Shown here in pieces: positions 1 to 8,298 of a stretch of 64,000 bases of DNA. A program made the position numbers and the translations under genes. The DNA comes from Marivivens sp. (GTDB lineage Bacteria > Pseudomonadota > Alphaproteobacteria > Rhodobacterales > Rhodobacteraceae): the NCBI GenBank assembly GCA_024642115.1, contig JAHEBU010000001.1:124001-188000 (forward strand). Reading direction: 5' to 3'. The notes under the pieces were generated by a model. The model did not search any database. It worked only from the letters and a program-made list of their open reading frames with translations, and was not told the origin of the DNA. The stretch's first letter is position 1; the number at the start of each line of letters is the position of its first letter.

Positions 1-2
1 TG

Positions 3-503
3 ACGCTGCAATCCGAAAACGGGATGCTCGGCATGGGCCCCTTCCCCTATGAAGGGGAAGAGGACGCTGATCTTATCAACGCAGGCAAGCAGACGATCAC
101 CGAACTGCCGCAGACCGCCTATTTCGACAGTGCCACGTCCTTTGGCATGATCCGCGGCGGCAAGATCGCCATGGCCATTCTGGGGGCTATGGAAGTGGCC
201 GAAAACGGCGATCTGGCCAACTGGATGATCCCCGGCAAACTGGTCAAGGGGATGGGCGGTGCCATGGACCTCGTGGCTGGCGTCGGCCGTGTGGTGGTCG
301 TTATGGACCACACGTCAAAGCACGGCGAATCCAAGGTGCTCAAGCAATGTACCCTGCCACTAACCGGCAAGGGCGTGGTGGATCGGATCATCACCAACTT
401 GGGCGTGCTGGATGTGGTCCCCGGTGGCCTGCGGATCGTGGAACTGGCCGATGGCGTCACTGACGCCGAGATGCGCGCGGCGACCGAGGCCACACTTGTC
501 TGA
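3..503 (+). CDS. scoB: 3-oxoacid CoA-transferase subunit B, 3' part
   Basis: This is the C-terminal part of the B subunit of a succinyl-CoA:3-oxoacid (acetoacetate) CoA-transferase; the reading frame is open through the left edge, so the start lies outside. The enzyme moves CoA from succinyl-CoA to acetoacetate in the cytoplasm. The visible part begins with the family segment [12 protein letters not shown] and continues through [22 protein letters not shown] and the C-terminal VDVVPGG-like block, all typical of subunit B. The catalytic Glu of this family lies in the SENG segment. Subunit A is expected just upstream. The identification rests on recognised family sequence and is firm; the exact acyl substrate is inferred. 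Confidence 0.93.
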   Translation, partial: TLQSENGMLGMGPFPYEGEEDADLINAGKQTITELPQTAYFDSATSFGMIRGGKIAMAILGAMEVAENGDLANWMIPGKLVKGMGGAMDLVAGVGRVVVVMDHTSKHGESKVLKQCTLPLTGKGVVDRIITNLGVLDVVPGGLRIVELADGVTDAEMRAATEATLV

Positions 504-510
504 GGTCCGG

Positions 511-780
511 ATGGAACGCAGCGGCTCCAAGGGTCGCTACGTTCTGGATACCGACAGGGGCGAGGCCGAACTGACGATTTCGGTCCTGTCGCCCACCCTC
601 GTCATCGCCGACCATACCGATGTCCCCGACGGGCTGACCGGACAGGGCATCGGCCTGAAACTGCTGGCCGCCTTGCTGGACGATGCCCGGCGCGACGGGT
701 TCAAGATCGTGCCGCTCTGCCCCTTCGTGAACGCTCAACGGCGCCGTCATCCAGAATGGGCCGATCTGTTCAGTGTGTAA
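511..780 (+). CDS. GNAT-type N-acetyltransferase, small YjdJ-like
   Basis: An 89-residue protein with the acetyl-CoA-binding pattern GLTGQGIGLKLL preceded by a short beta-rich N-terminus (GRYVLDTDRGEAELTISV) and followed by VPLCPFVNAQRRRHPEW. This is the compact GNAT family related to YjdJ, which has the CoA-binding core but lacks the longer N-terminal arm. The acceptor substrate cannot be read from sequence. The ATG at 511 was chosen. A TTG at 496 would add five residues and overlap the scoB stop, and is a real alternative given the coupling to scoB. Confidence 0.8.
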   Translation: MERSGSKGRYVLDTDRGEAELTISVLSPTLVIADHTDVPDGLTGQGIGLKLLAALLDDARRDGFKIVPLCPFVNAQRRRHPEWADLFSV

Positions 781-798
781 AGCGACGCCCGCCCCCCG

Positions 799-845
799 GT
801 TCACCTTGCATTAACAACTCCGGGGTCCGGGGCAGCGCCCCGGGG
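799..845 (+). repeat. dispersed repeat, family B (copy 1)
   Basis: After the GNAT gene lies a 23-base block (799-821) matching 21 of 23 bases of the reverse complement of 29084-29106. It is followed by GGGGTCCGGGG and a hairpin, CCGGGG (827-832) with CCCCGG (838-843). The second copy, between argF and argD, also carries a G/C hairpin at the same end. I see no open frame here. A dispersed intergenic element or terminator-like repeat is the simplest reading. Confidence 0.6.
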
Positions 846-953
846 CACATGCCACCGCGCACGGCCACCGTGCAAGGCCAACCCGGAAAACTGTTTCCCT
901 TTCCGCGACAACGTCATGATCTTGCCCCATTCTGTCGCTAGATCGCGGGGGAA

Positions 954-1955
954 ATGACCATGACGAGCCTCAACCCCGGCCCCACCCCGCCCGCACCCGC
1001 CCCCCGGCGTTGGCGCGATATTGCCATTTTGGGTGGCCTGTTCGGGCTGGTTCTTCTGGGTCTTGCGGGGCTCGCCTCGGCAACCGGCTGGCACGACGTC
1101 ATGACCCAACTGGGGAAGCTTGGCCCGGTGCAGATCGGCACGCTGTTGGGCCTGAGCCTAGTCAACTATCTTTTCCGCGCCATGCGCTGGCATATCTTTG
1201 CCCGCAAACTGGGCCTGCCCACGACACTGGTGCAGGACACCCGCCATTTCCTGGGCGGTTTTGCCATGTCGGTCACCCCCGGCCGGGTCGGCGAGTTGAT
1301 CCGGATGCGTTGGATCAGGCGCGAAACGGGCTGGGCGGTGGAAAAGACCGCGCCGCTGGTCCTGATGGACCGGGCGGCCGATCTGGCCGCAATGGCGCTG
1401 ATCCTCGCCCTTGGGCTCAGTCTTGGCAAAGGTGGGATCGCCTATGCCGCCCCCGTCGCCATCCTCGCGCTGGTGGCGGCCTTCGTCGCCACCCGGCCTC
1501 GACTGCTGGCAGGCTCCGCCACGCTGGCCTACCGGATCACTGGCTTGTTCCCTCGCCTGATGGCCCGCATCCGCCGTGCGTCACGCTCGCTCGCCACTTT
1601 TGCCACTCTGCGGGTGACGGCGGCGGCCCTTGTCCTTGGCCTGATCGGCTGGATGGCCGAAGGGTACGCCTTTCATCTACTATTGGTCTGGCTTGGGGCG
1701 GACATCGGGTTCTGGATGGCGATTGCCGTCTTTACCTTTGCCACCCTTGCCGGTGGACTGACCGGCGCCCCCGGCGGGGTAGGCGGGGCCGAGGCGGCGA
1801 TGGTCGCCCTGCTGTCCCTTGACGGTATCCCGCTTGACGTGTCGATCCCCGCGACCGCGATCATCCGCGTGACAACGCTCTGGTTCGCCATAGGGATCGG
1901 CCTAATCGTCTTTCCCATGGCCGAACGCCATTCCCTGACCGCAAGAGGCCGCTGA
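954..1955 (+). CDS. UPF0104/YbhN-type flippase-like membrane protein
   Basis: A 333-residue inner-membrane protein with about eight hydrophobic segments and the family signature VTPGRVGELIRMRW, as in the lysylphosphatidylglycerol-synthase TM / YbhN (UPF0104) family. It lacks the cytosolic synthase domain of MprF, so it is not itself an aminoacyl-lipid synthase; family members are proposed lipid or polyprenyl-sugar flippases. A GGGGGA ribosome site precedes the ATG at 954. Its stop overlaps the next start (TGATG), placing it in an operon with a DprE1-like oxidase and a DprE2-like reductase. Export of the lipid-linked sugar made by those enzymes is my inference. Confidence 0.8.
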   Translation: MTMTSLNPGPTPPAPAPRRWRDIAILGGLFGLVLLGLAGLASATGWHDVMTQLGKLGPVQIGTLLGLSLVNYLFRAMRWHIFARKLGLPTTLVQDTRHFLGGFAMSVTPGRVGELIRMRWIRRETGWAVEKTAPLVLMDRAADLAAMALILALGLSLGKGGIAYAAPVAILALVAAFVATRPRLLAGSATLAYRITGLFPRLMARIRRASRSLATFATLRVTAAALVLGLIGWMAEGYAFHLLLVWLGADIGFWMAIAVFTFATLAGGLTGAPGGVGGAEAAMVALLSLDGIPLDVSIPATAIIRVTTLWFAIGIGLIVFPMAERHSLTARGR

Positions 1956-3256
1956 TGCGCTGGAACACCGACAGGCCCACCACCGGATGGGGCCGCGCGC
2001 TGCGCGCGACATCCGACGTGGCCCGCCCCGAACGCGCCGCCCAACTGGATCAGGCGCTGGCCCCCGCGGTTGGCAACCGCCGGTCATACGGCGACGCGGC
2101 ACTGAACGACGATGGCCGGGTGATCGACATGACCCGGCTCGACCGCATCCTGTCCTTTGACCGCGCGACGGGCGAGGTCGAGGTCGAGGTGGGACTGACC
2201 ATCGGCGATCTGGCCCGCGTGATGGCCCCGCAGGGCTGGCTTCCCCCCGTCATGCCCGGCACCGGCTTTGCGACCATCGGCGGCTGTATCGCGATGGATG
2301 TGCATGGCAAAAACCACCACGGCGCGGGGTCGTTTGGCCAGCACGTCACCGAAATCACTCTCATTCAGGCCAGCGACCGCCGCCGCATCACGCCCGCCGA
2401 TACAGGCATTTTCGCCGCCACAGTGGGCGGTCTGGGCCAGACCGGGATCATTTCCCGCGCCCGCCTGCGACTGATGCCCGCCAAGGCCAACATCGTCACA
2501 GTCACCGAACGCCGCGCGACAGGTTGGGACGAACACATCGCCCTGCTGGACGCGAGCCAGGCCACCTATTGCGTGGGATGGATCGACGCCACTGCCACGG
2601 GTCACAGTCTGGGGCGTGGCATTTTGGAAGAGGCCGAAACCGCCGCAGGGTTGGTTCCTGCCCCCAAAGCATCGAAAAAGGTGCCGTTCGATGCGCCCAA
2701 TTTCGCGCTGTCCGCCCCAATCGTGCGGGCCTTCAACGCGCTCTATTATCGTCGCGTGCCAGAGGCTGGCCGCACCGTGGTCAAGCCGATCCAGGAATTT
2801 TTCTTTCCGCTCGACCGCATCCACGATTGGAACCGGCTTTACGGCAAGCGCGGCTTTCACCAGTTCCAATGCGTTGTCCCGGTTGATCAAAAGGACGCCC
2901 TGCGCGAGATGCTCGAGGCGATCACACGGTCCGGCCTCGCCTCGCCCTTGGCGGTTCTGAAACGGATGGGTCCGGGGCGGGCGGGCTACATGTCTTTCCC
3001 GATGGAAGGCTACACGCTGGCGGTCGATTTCCCGAACCGCCATGCCGCCGTCAAGCTGATCGAGCGGCTGGAACAGATGACCGTAGCGGCCAAAGGCCGA
3101 CTCTATCTGGCCAAGGATTCGCTGGCGACCGGCGACCAGATCAAGGCCATGTATCCCGATCACGCTCTGTGGGCCGACGAGGCGGCCAAGGCCGATCCAA
3201 CCGGCGCGCTGCAAACCGATCTGACCCGCCGACTGGACCTGAGGGACATGCCATGA
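1955..3256 (+). CDS. FAD-binding oxidase, DprE1-like
   Basis: A 433-residue FAD-linked oxidoreductase of the vanillyl-alcohol-oxidase fold. The N-terminal FAD-binding segment has NRRSYGDAALNDDG, matching the RSYGD block of decaprenylphosphoryl-ribose oxidase (DprE1), then GTGFATIGGCIAMDVHGKNHH. The C-terminal half has VVPVDQKDALREML and GYTLAVDFPNR, also as in DprE1. In mycobacteria DprE1 oxidises the 2'-OH of polyprenylphosphoryl-ribose and DprE2 reduces the product to the arabinose form. The next gene is a DprE2-like SDR joined by an ATGA overlap, which supports that role. The substrate in this organism is inferred. Confidence 0.82.
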   Translation: MRWNTDRPTTGWGRALRATSDVARPERAAQLDQALAPAVGNRRSYGDAALNDDGRVIDMTRLDRILSFDRATGEVEVEVGLTIGDLARVMAPQGWLPPVMPGTGFATIGGCIAMDVHGKNHHGAGSFGQHVTEITLIQASDRRRITPADTGIFAATVGGLGQTGIISRARLRLMPAKANIVTVTERRATGWDEHIALLDASQATYCVGWIDATATGHSLGRGILEEAETAAGLVPAPKASKKVPFDAPNFALSAPIVRAFNALYYRRVPEAGRTVVKPIQEFFFPLDRIHDWNRLYGKRGFHQFQCVVPVDQKDALREMLEAITRSGLASPLAVLKRMGPGRAGYMSFPMEGYTLAVDFPNRHAAVKLIERLEQMTVAAKGRLYLAKDSLATGDQIKAMYPDHALWADEAAKADPTGALQTDLTRRLDLRDMP

Positions 3257-3990
3257 CCGACACCTGGATCATCCTTGGCGCCACGTCCGCCATCGCCCGC
3301 GCCTTTGCCCGCACCCAGGCACAATCGGGTTGCGGCCTGATCCTGTGTGGCCGCGATTTCACGGATATGGAGGCGACAGCCGCCGATGCCCGCGCCCGCG
3401 GGGCCGCCTTTGTCGAGGTGGCGGCCTTTGACGCCCGGCAGCCCGAAACCTTTGCGCCCATCCTTGCCCTGACCCCGGGGCTGAGCGGGATGGTCAACTG
3501 CGCCGTTTTTGTGGGCTCGATGCCCGAACAGGGCGAAATGGACGCCGATCCGGCCCTGATCGAGGGCTGCGTGACCGACAGTTATACCGGCCCGGCCCGG
3601 TTTCTGACCATGCTTGCCCCGTTGATGGAACAGCGCGGCGGCGGTGCCATCGTGGGCGTCGGGTCTGTCGCCGGCGACCGTGGGCGGCTGGGAAATTATG
3701 TCTACGGCTCGGCCAAGGCTGGCTTTGCCACCTATCTGTCGGGTCTACGCAACCGGCTGGCCCGGTCGGGTGTCCATGTAATGACAGTGAAACCGGGGCC
3801 GGTTGATACGGCGATGACCTGGGGGCTGCCCTCGATGCCGTTCATGACCAGCCCGGCAGGAGTTGTCGCCGACATCCTCAAGGGGCTGAAGAAGCAGCGT
3901 AATGTCATCTATACCTCCGGGATCTGGCGGATCATCATGACGGTGATCCGGCTGGTGCCCGAACCGATCTTCAAGAAAATGAAGATCTGA
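3253..3990 (+). CDS. short-chain dehydrogenase, DprE2-like
   Basis: A 245-residue SDR. It has an N-terminal nucleotide-binding stretch IILGATSAIARAFA (the GxxxGxG variant seen in DprE2), NCAVFVGS in place of NNAG, and the catalytic YxxxK in YVYGSAKAG. The C-terminus is hydrophobic and basic (WRIIMTVIRLVPEPIFKKMK), as in membrane-associated DprE2. The ATG at 3253 overlaps the stop of the DprE1-like gene (ATGA); an in-frame upstream extension lies inside that gene and is rejected. Likely job: NAD(P)H-dependent reduction of the 2-keto sugar made by the preceding oxidase. The substrate is inferred. Confidence 0.8.
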   Translation: MTDTWIILGATSAIARAFARTQAQSGCGLILCGRDFTDMEATAADARARGAAFVEVAAFDARQPETFAPILALTPGLSGMVNCAVFVGSMPEQGEMDADPALIEGCVTDSYTGPARFLTMLAPLMEQRGGGAIVGVGSVAGDRGRLGNYVYGSAKAGFATYLSGLRNRLARSGVHVMTVKPGPVDTAMTWGLPSMPFMTSPAGVVADILKGLKKQRNVIYTSGIWRIIMTVIRLVPEPIFKKMKI

Positions 3991-4042
3991 CCGGATTTGG
4001 GGCGGGCTTGCCTTCGCCGGGGCGCGGCGCAATAAGCCGCCC

Positions 4043-5062
4043 ATGCCCGCTGCCCTGACCACAGTTGCCGACATGACCCGCGCCGGGCTTGCCCCCGCCG
4101 CGGACACACCCGCGCTTGACCGGGTGGCCGCCGATTTCAAGATCAGGCTTTCCGCCGAAATGCACCGCGCTATCGCCGATCCCGACGATGCCATCGCCCG
4201 ACAGTTCGTTCCCAACCCTGCCGAACTCTTGATCCGGGCTGAAGAACTGGCCGATCCCATCGGCGACGCCCCCCATTCGCCCACCCCAGGACTGACCCAC
4301 CGCTATCCCGACCGCGTGATCCTGCACGCGACCCACACCTGCGAAGTCTATTGCCGGTTCTGTTTCCGGCGCGAGGTGGTGGGCGAGGATGGGCCACTGG
4401 CCGACGGCGACCTGACCGCTGCCCTCGATTACATCGCGGCCACCCCCGCCATATGGGAGGTGATCCTGACCGGCGGCGACCCGATGTCCCTGTCGCCCCG
4501 CCGGTTGCGGGCGCTGTTGGCGAGGCTGGACGCGATCCCGCATGTGCAGGTCGTCCGGTTTCATACCCGCGTGCCGGTCGTCGCCCCCGAACGGATCACC
4601 GATGACCTGATCGACGCGCTGTCAATTCGCCCGACGGTCTGGGTAGCGATCCACACCAATCACGCACAGGAACTGACCGACGGGGCCGAGGGCGCCCTGA
4701 CCCGGCTCAGCCGGGCGGGAATTCCGATGGTGTCGCAGACGGTTCTGCTCAAGGGGATCAATGACAGCGCAGATACCCTTGCCGCGCTGTTTCGCGCCTT
4801 GATCCGCCACAGGGTCAAACCCTATTACCTGCATCACGGCGATCTAGCCCGCGGGACGGGCCATTTCCGCACCTCGATTGCCGAAGGACAGGCGATCATG
4901 CGGGCCTTGCAGGGACGGCTTTCCGGCATCTGCCTGCCGACCTATGTGCTGGATATCCCGGGCGGGTTCGGCAAGGCCCCCATCGGGCCGACCTATGCCG
5001 TGCCGGACGGCGACGGCTGGCAGATCACCGACTACAATGGGCAAACCCACCGCTACGGCTAG
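4043..5062 (+). CDS. epmB: EF-P beta-lysylation-type radical SAM aminomutase
   Basis: A 339-residue radical SAM protein of the lysine 2,3-aminomutase family. The cluster motif CEVYCRFC is followed by RREVVG, and VILTGGDPMSL is the family GGDP block. Classical lysine 2,3-aminomutases are longer (over 400 residues) with a C-terminal Zn/oligomerisation region; this short form resembles EpmB, which converts lysine to beta-lysine for modifying elongation factor P. No epmA or efp is in the window, so the EF-P role is inferred from length and family. It ends in a 4-bp convergent overlap with the HAD-UbiA gene. Confidence 0.8.
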   Translation: MPAALTTVADMTRAGLAPAADTPALDRVAADFKIRLSAEMHRAIADPDDAIARQFVPNPAELLIRAEELADPIGDAPHSPTPGLTHRYPDRVILHATHTCEVYCRFCFRREVVGEDGPLADGDLTAALDYIAATPAIWEVILTGGDPMSLSPRRLRALLARLDAIPHVQVVRFHTRVPVVAPERITDDLIDALSIRPTVWVAIHTNHAQELTDGAEGALTRLSRAGIPMVSQTVLLKGINDSADTLAALFRALIRHRVKPYYLHHGDLARGTGHFRTSIAEGQAIMRALQGRLSGICLPTYVLDIPGGFGKAPIGPTYAVPDGDGWQITDYNGQTHRYG

Positions 5063-6492
5063 AACCCGAACCACCGCTGCCAGATGCCCGCCGCATAGAA
5101 CATCAACGCGAGGCAGATCAGCAGCAGACCGATCCCCCGCTTGTCCTTCATGGCAAAGACGATGGGGTCATAGTCCTGCTTGCCGTAATAGCCCAGCCGG
5201 ATCATCCGGAACATCCACGCCGCCATAGGGATCATCGCCACCCACATCAGCCATTGGGTCGGATACAGGGCCAGCGCCTGCGGGCTGAACGTATAAAGCA
5301 GAAAGATCACCAGCGCCCCCACCATGCCCAGGCCCGCCACATTGACCAGATCGCTCCGGTCCGGGCGGCCATAACCGCGCCCCGGCAGGCGGTCGTCATT
5401 CTTGGCCAGCGTCAGTTCGGTCAGCCGCTTGACGCAGCCCAGCGTGATGAAAATCGGCCAGATAAAGATAAGCATATAGACGGACGCATCCACCTGCGCC
5501 CCCGCTGCCCCGGCCACGACGCGCAGGGTGTAAAGCGTGGCCAGCGTCGCGATATCGACCCAGCGCATCCGCTTGAGCCGCAGCGAATAGGCCAGGCTCA
5601 GGACCATATACAGCGTGACGACCCCCAGAAATCCCGGCCCCAGCACCGCGCCGATGCCCAGCGCAATCGCGCCCAACGCGATACAGGCAAGCATGCCCAC
5701 CCCGATGGGCACCGTGCCACTGGCAAAGGGACGGCGGCATTTGGTCGGGTGCAGGCGGTCAGCCTCAAGATCCAGCAGGTCGTTGACGATATAGATGCAA
5801 GAGGCGGCCGCCGAAAACGATACCATGCCCAGCAGAACCAGCAGCAGCGTATTCAGGCTGAAATCATGCGCGGCCAGCATCGGCAGGACCAGCAGAATGT
5901 TCTTGACCCATTGGTGGGGACGCATCGCCTTGATCAGATCGGCCACGCGCCATCCGCCCATCAGGCTGGTTACACCCATGCCTTCCTTTTCCAGCTTGCG
6001 GGCTGCCCCGCCGGCTGACCCCACGATGATCGCATGACCGCCCTGTTCCCAGATCGCCATGTCCGACGAATCATTGCCGGCATACAGGAACCCGCCTTTG
6101 CCGAACGCATTCACCAGCGCCTCGGCCTTTAGCGGCCCCCTGAGGTTGGTCACTCCGTCCGAGGCCAGCACGCCATCCATGCCATAGCGATCCCCGAGCG
6201 GGGCGACCAAGGTCATGTCCGAGGCAGAGGCAAGAAACACCTCGCGTCCTTCGGCCCGCGCCCCTTCGGCCAGATCAGCGACTTCGGCATTGACCGGCAT
6301 CAGGTCCAGCCGCAGCGGGGCAATTCGTGCCAGTGCGGCCTTGAGCGCGGCCCGGTCCCGCCAGAAGGCGAAACAGGCGCGCAGGGTATCGAGCGGCGCG
6401 CGGCCCAATCCGGCCCACAGGCTTTCCAACAACAGGTCGGTTTTCAGGAACGTGCCGTCGACGTCCAGTATAAGCGGTCTTTGGTCGGTCAA
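5059..6492 (-). CDS. HAD phosphatase-UbiA prenyltransferase fusion (DPPR synthase-like)
   Basis: A 477-residue two-domain protein. Residues 1 to about 190 are a HAD phosphatase: DVDGT near the start, SASD, a PLKAE lysine and GNDSSD. The rest is a multi-spanning UbiA domain with NDLLDLEADRLHPTKCRRP, the NDxxDxxxD motif of phosphoribosyl-decaprenyl-phosphate synthase, and a second KRMRWVD motif. Predicted chemistry: PRPP plus polyprenyl phosphate gives polyprenyl-phosphoryl-phosphoribose, and the HAD part could remove the 5-phosphate. No ATG fits the start; a TTG at 6492 has a GGAGG site and lies three bases after the lytic transglycosylase stop. The DprE1/DprE2-like genes nearby support the pathway. 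Confidence 0.85.
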   Translation of the reverse strand: MTDQRPLILDVDGTFLKTDLLLESLWAGLGRAPLDTLRACFAFWRDRAALKAALARIAPLRLDLMPVNAEVADLAEGARAEGREVFLASASDMTLVAPLGDRYGMDGVLASDGVTNLRGPLKAEALVNAFGKGGFLYAGNDSSDMAIWEQGGHAIIVGSAGGAARKLEKEGMGVTSLMGGWRVADLIKAMRPHQWVKNILLVLPMLAAHDFSLNTLLLVLLGMVSFSAAASCIYIVNDLLDLEADRLHPTKCRRPFASGTVPIGVGMLACIALGAIALGIGAVLGPGFLGVVTLYMVLSLAYSLRLKRMRWVDIATLATLYTLRVVAGAAGAQVDASVYMLIFIWPIFITLGCVKRLTELTLAKNDDRLPGRGYGRPDRSDLVNVAGLGMVGALVIFLLYTFSPQALALYPTQWLMWVAMIPMAAWMFRMIRLGYYGKQDYDPIVFAMKDKRGIGLLLICLALMFYAAGIWQRWFGF

Positions 6493-6495
6493 ACG

Positions 6496-7335
6496 TCAGC
6501 CTCCGTGCGCCGCAAAGACGCAACCATCGGTCATCAGGTCCGGCGGGGTCTGACACAGACCCTTGGCCACCTGCCACGCCGCCAGCACTTTTGGCACATA
6601 GGCACGGGTTTCGGGAAAGTTGGGGACGCCATCATTGTCACGAATCGATCCTTCGCCGGCGTTATATCCGGCCAGAACCAAAATCGGGTCACGATCGAAC
6701 TGTGTCATCAGCCAATCCAGATAGGCGACACCACCCTTGATATTGTCGGCGGCATTAAGACTGTCGGTGACGCCGAACCGGCTGGCGGTATCGGGCATCA
6801 GCTGCATCAGACCCTGCGCGCCGGCACGACTGACCGCATCGGACTGACCCGCGCTTTCGACCGCTATGACGGCGATCACCAGCGCCGGAGAGACCTGGGT
6901 GCCGACCGTGGCCTTGAGAATCTCGATCCCGTGGGTCTTGGCGATGTCCTGCAACCCCTGAAGCCGGGGGCCATTGACCGCCTTGCCCTCTGGCGCACGG
7001 CCCAACTCAAGCAGAGCTTCGTTCAGGCGGCCCGGGCGGCTGTCCTCGAGCTTGGGCGACACCGCCTCCCAGAACCATTCGACGCCATTGACCTGTGGAA
7101 CAGGGGCAACGGCGGGGCTTGCCGCGCCGCGCGATGTCCCGCCCTGCCCGGCTGCGGGCGGACCCGAGGGGGCTGACGGGGGCTGCGGGGCCACCTGAAC
7201 AGTGATCCGGTTCTGACTGCCCGGCGCGGGAAGGCCCACGCGGCGAAAGGTAAAATCGGTCTGCTGGGCCCCCGCAACGACGGGGACGCCACCCAGAAAG
7301 GCGGCCAGAATCACGATCCGTCCAAATACGCGCAT
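6496..7335 (-). CDS. lytic transglycosylase (SLT domain), secreted
   Basis: A 279-residue periplasmic protein with a signal peptide (MRVFGRIVILAAFLGG to AGAQQ). A Pro/Ala/Gly-rich linker follows, then a C-terminal soluble-lytic-transglycosylase domain: catalytic Glu in VIAVESAGQSDAVS, GAQGLMQLMP, and VLAGYNAGEGSI. It should cleave the MurNAc-GlcNAc bond with 1,6-anhydro product formation. The start was placed at the ATG (7335) with an AGGAA site because it gives a clean signal peptide; upstream in-frame residues are not signal-like. It is transcribed into the HAD-UbiA gene and diverges from the pilin genes, so it could clear peptidoglycan for pilus assembly, though that is only positional inference. 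Confidence 0.88.
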   Translation of the reverse strand: MRVFGRIVILAAFLGGVPVVAGAQQTDFTFRRVGLPAPGSQNRITVQVAPQPPSAPSGPPAAGQGGTSRGAASPAVAPVPQVNGVEWFWEAVSPKLEDSRPGRLNEALLELGRAPEGKAVNGPRLQGLQDIAKTHGIEILKATVGTQVSPALVIAVIAVESAGQSDAVSRAGAQGLMQLMPDTASRFGVTDSLNAADNIKGGVAYLDWLMTQFDRDPILVLAGYNAGEGSIRDNDGVPNFPETRAYVPKVLAAWQVAKGLCQTPPDLMTDGCVFAAHGG

Positions 7336-7694
7336 TTCCTGCGACCTGCTCTGCCTCGTTTTTATTGACGTCACTATCGCAAAAAAATCGGCCATCTCCT
7401 AGCAAAACGGAAACAAACAGGGTCCGGCGCCAGAAATTCGACGCAAACCGGCAACGACACCCCCCCTGTTTTTCGTTCACAAAAAATAAATTATTAATGA
7501 AAATCATACTGTTGAATGAAAAAAACACACAAAATAGCGTTGATGCAAAATTGCACGAAACAGGTCAAAATCCCGCCCCAATCAGAGCGCTATATAAGCC
7601 CATCCAAGACGGGGACTGCACCAAGAGAGGCCGGTGCGGGACGATCCGGAAGGGAAAATGAAACCGAGTGAACACACCCTGAGGAGGGACTAAC
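7336..7694. promoter_or_regulatory. AT-rich divergent control region before the pilin genes
   Basis: The 359 bases between the lytic transglycosylase and the first pilin hold no convincing gene. The stretch 7460-7580 is strikingly AT-rich (runs such as ACAAAAAATAAATTATT) against a GC-rich background. A TATATA at 7591-7596 is a candidate -10 element for the pilin transcript; I cannot identify a matching -35. The leader from there carries a strong GAGGAGG site just before 7695. Short in-frame stretches here lack family features and are not called. Confidence 0.5.
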
Positions 7695-7880
7695 ATGCTT
7701 AACTTCATCAAGAATTTCCGCAACGACGAAGACGGTGCCGTGACTGTTGACTGGGTCGTTCTGACCGCAGCCATCGTTGGTCTGGGCATTGCCGTGATGA
7801 CTTCGGTCGGCGGCGCGACTGCTGACCTGGGCGACACCATCTCGTCCACGATCGGTTCGCAGGGCATCGCGACCTACTAA
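7695..7880 (+). CDS. flp: Flp-type pilin 1
   Basis: A 61-residue Flp/Fap pilin. A short charged leader (MLNFIKNFRNDEDG) ends in Gly at the expected prepilin peptidase site, followed by AVTVDWVVLTAAIVGLGIAV, the hydrophobic helix that forms the fibre core. Position +5 carries Asp-Trp instead of the common Glu-Tyr. A GAGGAGG site sits seven bases before the ATG. It is nearly identical to the next pilin, so the pair arose by recent duplication. Processing is expected by the CpaA peptidase at 18.2 kb. Confidence 0.95.
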   Translation: MLNFIKNFRNDEDGAVTVDWVVLTAAIVGLGIAVMTSVGGATADLGDTISSTIGSQGIATY

Positions 7881-7910
7881 GTCGCTGCCTGAGACGTAAG
7901 GAGACCTGAA

Positions 7911-8096
7911 ATGCTCAATTTCATCCAGAACTTCCGCCGTGACGAAGACGGCGCTGTGACGGTCGACTGGGTCGTTCTGACCGCGGCCATCGTGGGCCTG
8001 GGCATTGCCGTGATGACTTCGGTCGGCGGCGCTACTGCTGACATGGGCGACACCATCTCGTCGACCATCGGCTCGCAAGGGATCGCGACCTACTAA
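7911..8096 (+). CDS. flp: Flp-type pilin 2
   Basis: The second 61-residue pilin, differing from the first at only a few positions (for example IQNFRRDEDG and ADMGD). The same Gly cleavage site and VDWVVLTA helix are present. AAGGAG precedes the ATG. It is followed at 8124 by a strong intrinsic terminator, so the two first pilins probably form their own abundant transcript, separate from the assembly genes. Confidence 0.95.
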   Translation: MLNFIQNFRRDEDGAVTVDWVVLTAAIVGLGIAVMTSVGGATADMGDTISSTIGSQGIATY

Positions 8097-8123
8097 AAGG
8101 GTCGTTCTTCTTGAACCAAAGAG

Positions 8124-8152
8124 GGCCGTACCGAAAGGTGCGGCCTTTCTTG
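8124..8152 (+). terminator. intrinsic terminator after pilin 2
   Basis: A stem GGCCGTACC (8124-8132) pairs with GGTGCGGCC (8137-8145) with one G-U pair and a GAAA tetraloop, followed by TTTCTT. It would limit read-through from the two pilin genes into pilin 3 and cpaB. Confidence 0.85.
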
Positions 8153-8298
8153 TTGGTCCAGCGCAAGCTGGCCGACAACCACCCGCCTGGCAGTCTTTGT
8201 GTTACCTTTGAGGTTCCCCGAAATTGCCACATTCCCGGGTCAAGGTCCAAAAATAGGGTTCGCTTTCGGCGGGCTGGCAGTTCCAAATGGAGGGAAAC

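Noticed and set aside
7365-7661. A 98-codon frame in the AT-rich region before flp
   Set aside because: It is Lys/Asn-rich because of base composition, has no ribosome site, and overlaps the likely pilin promoter.
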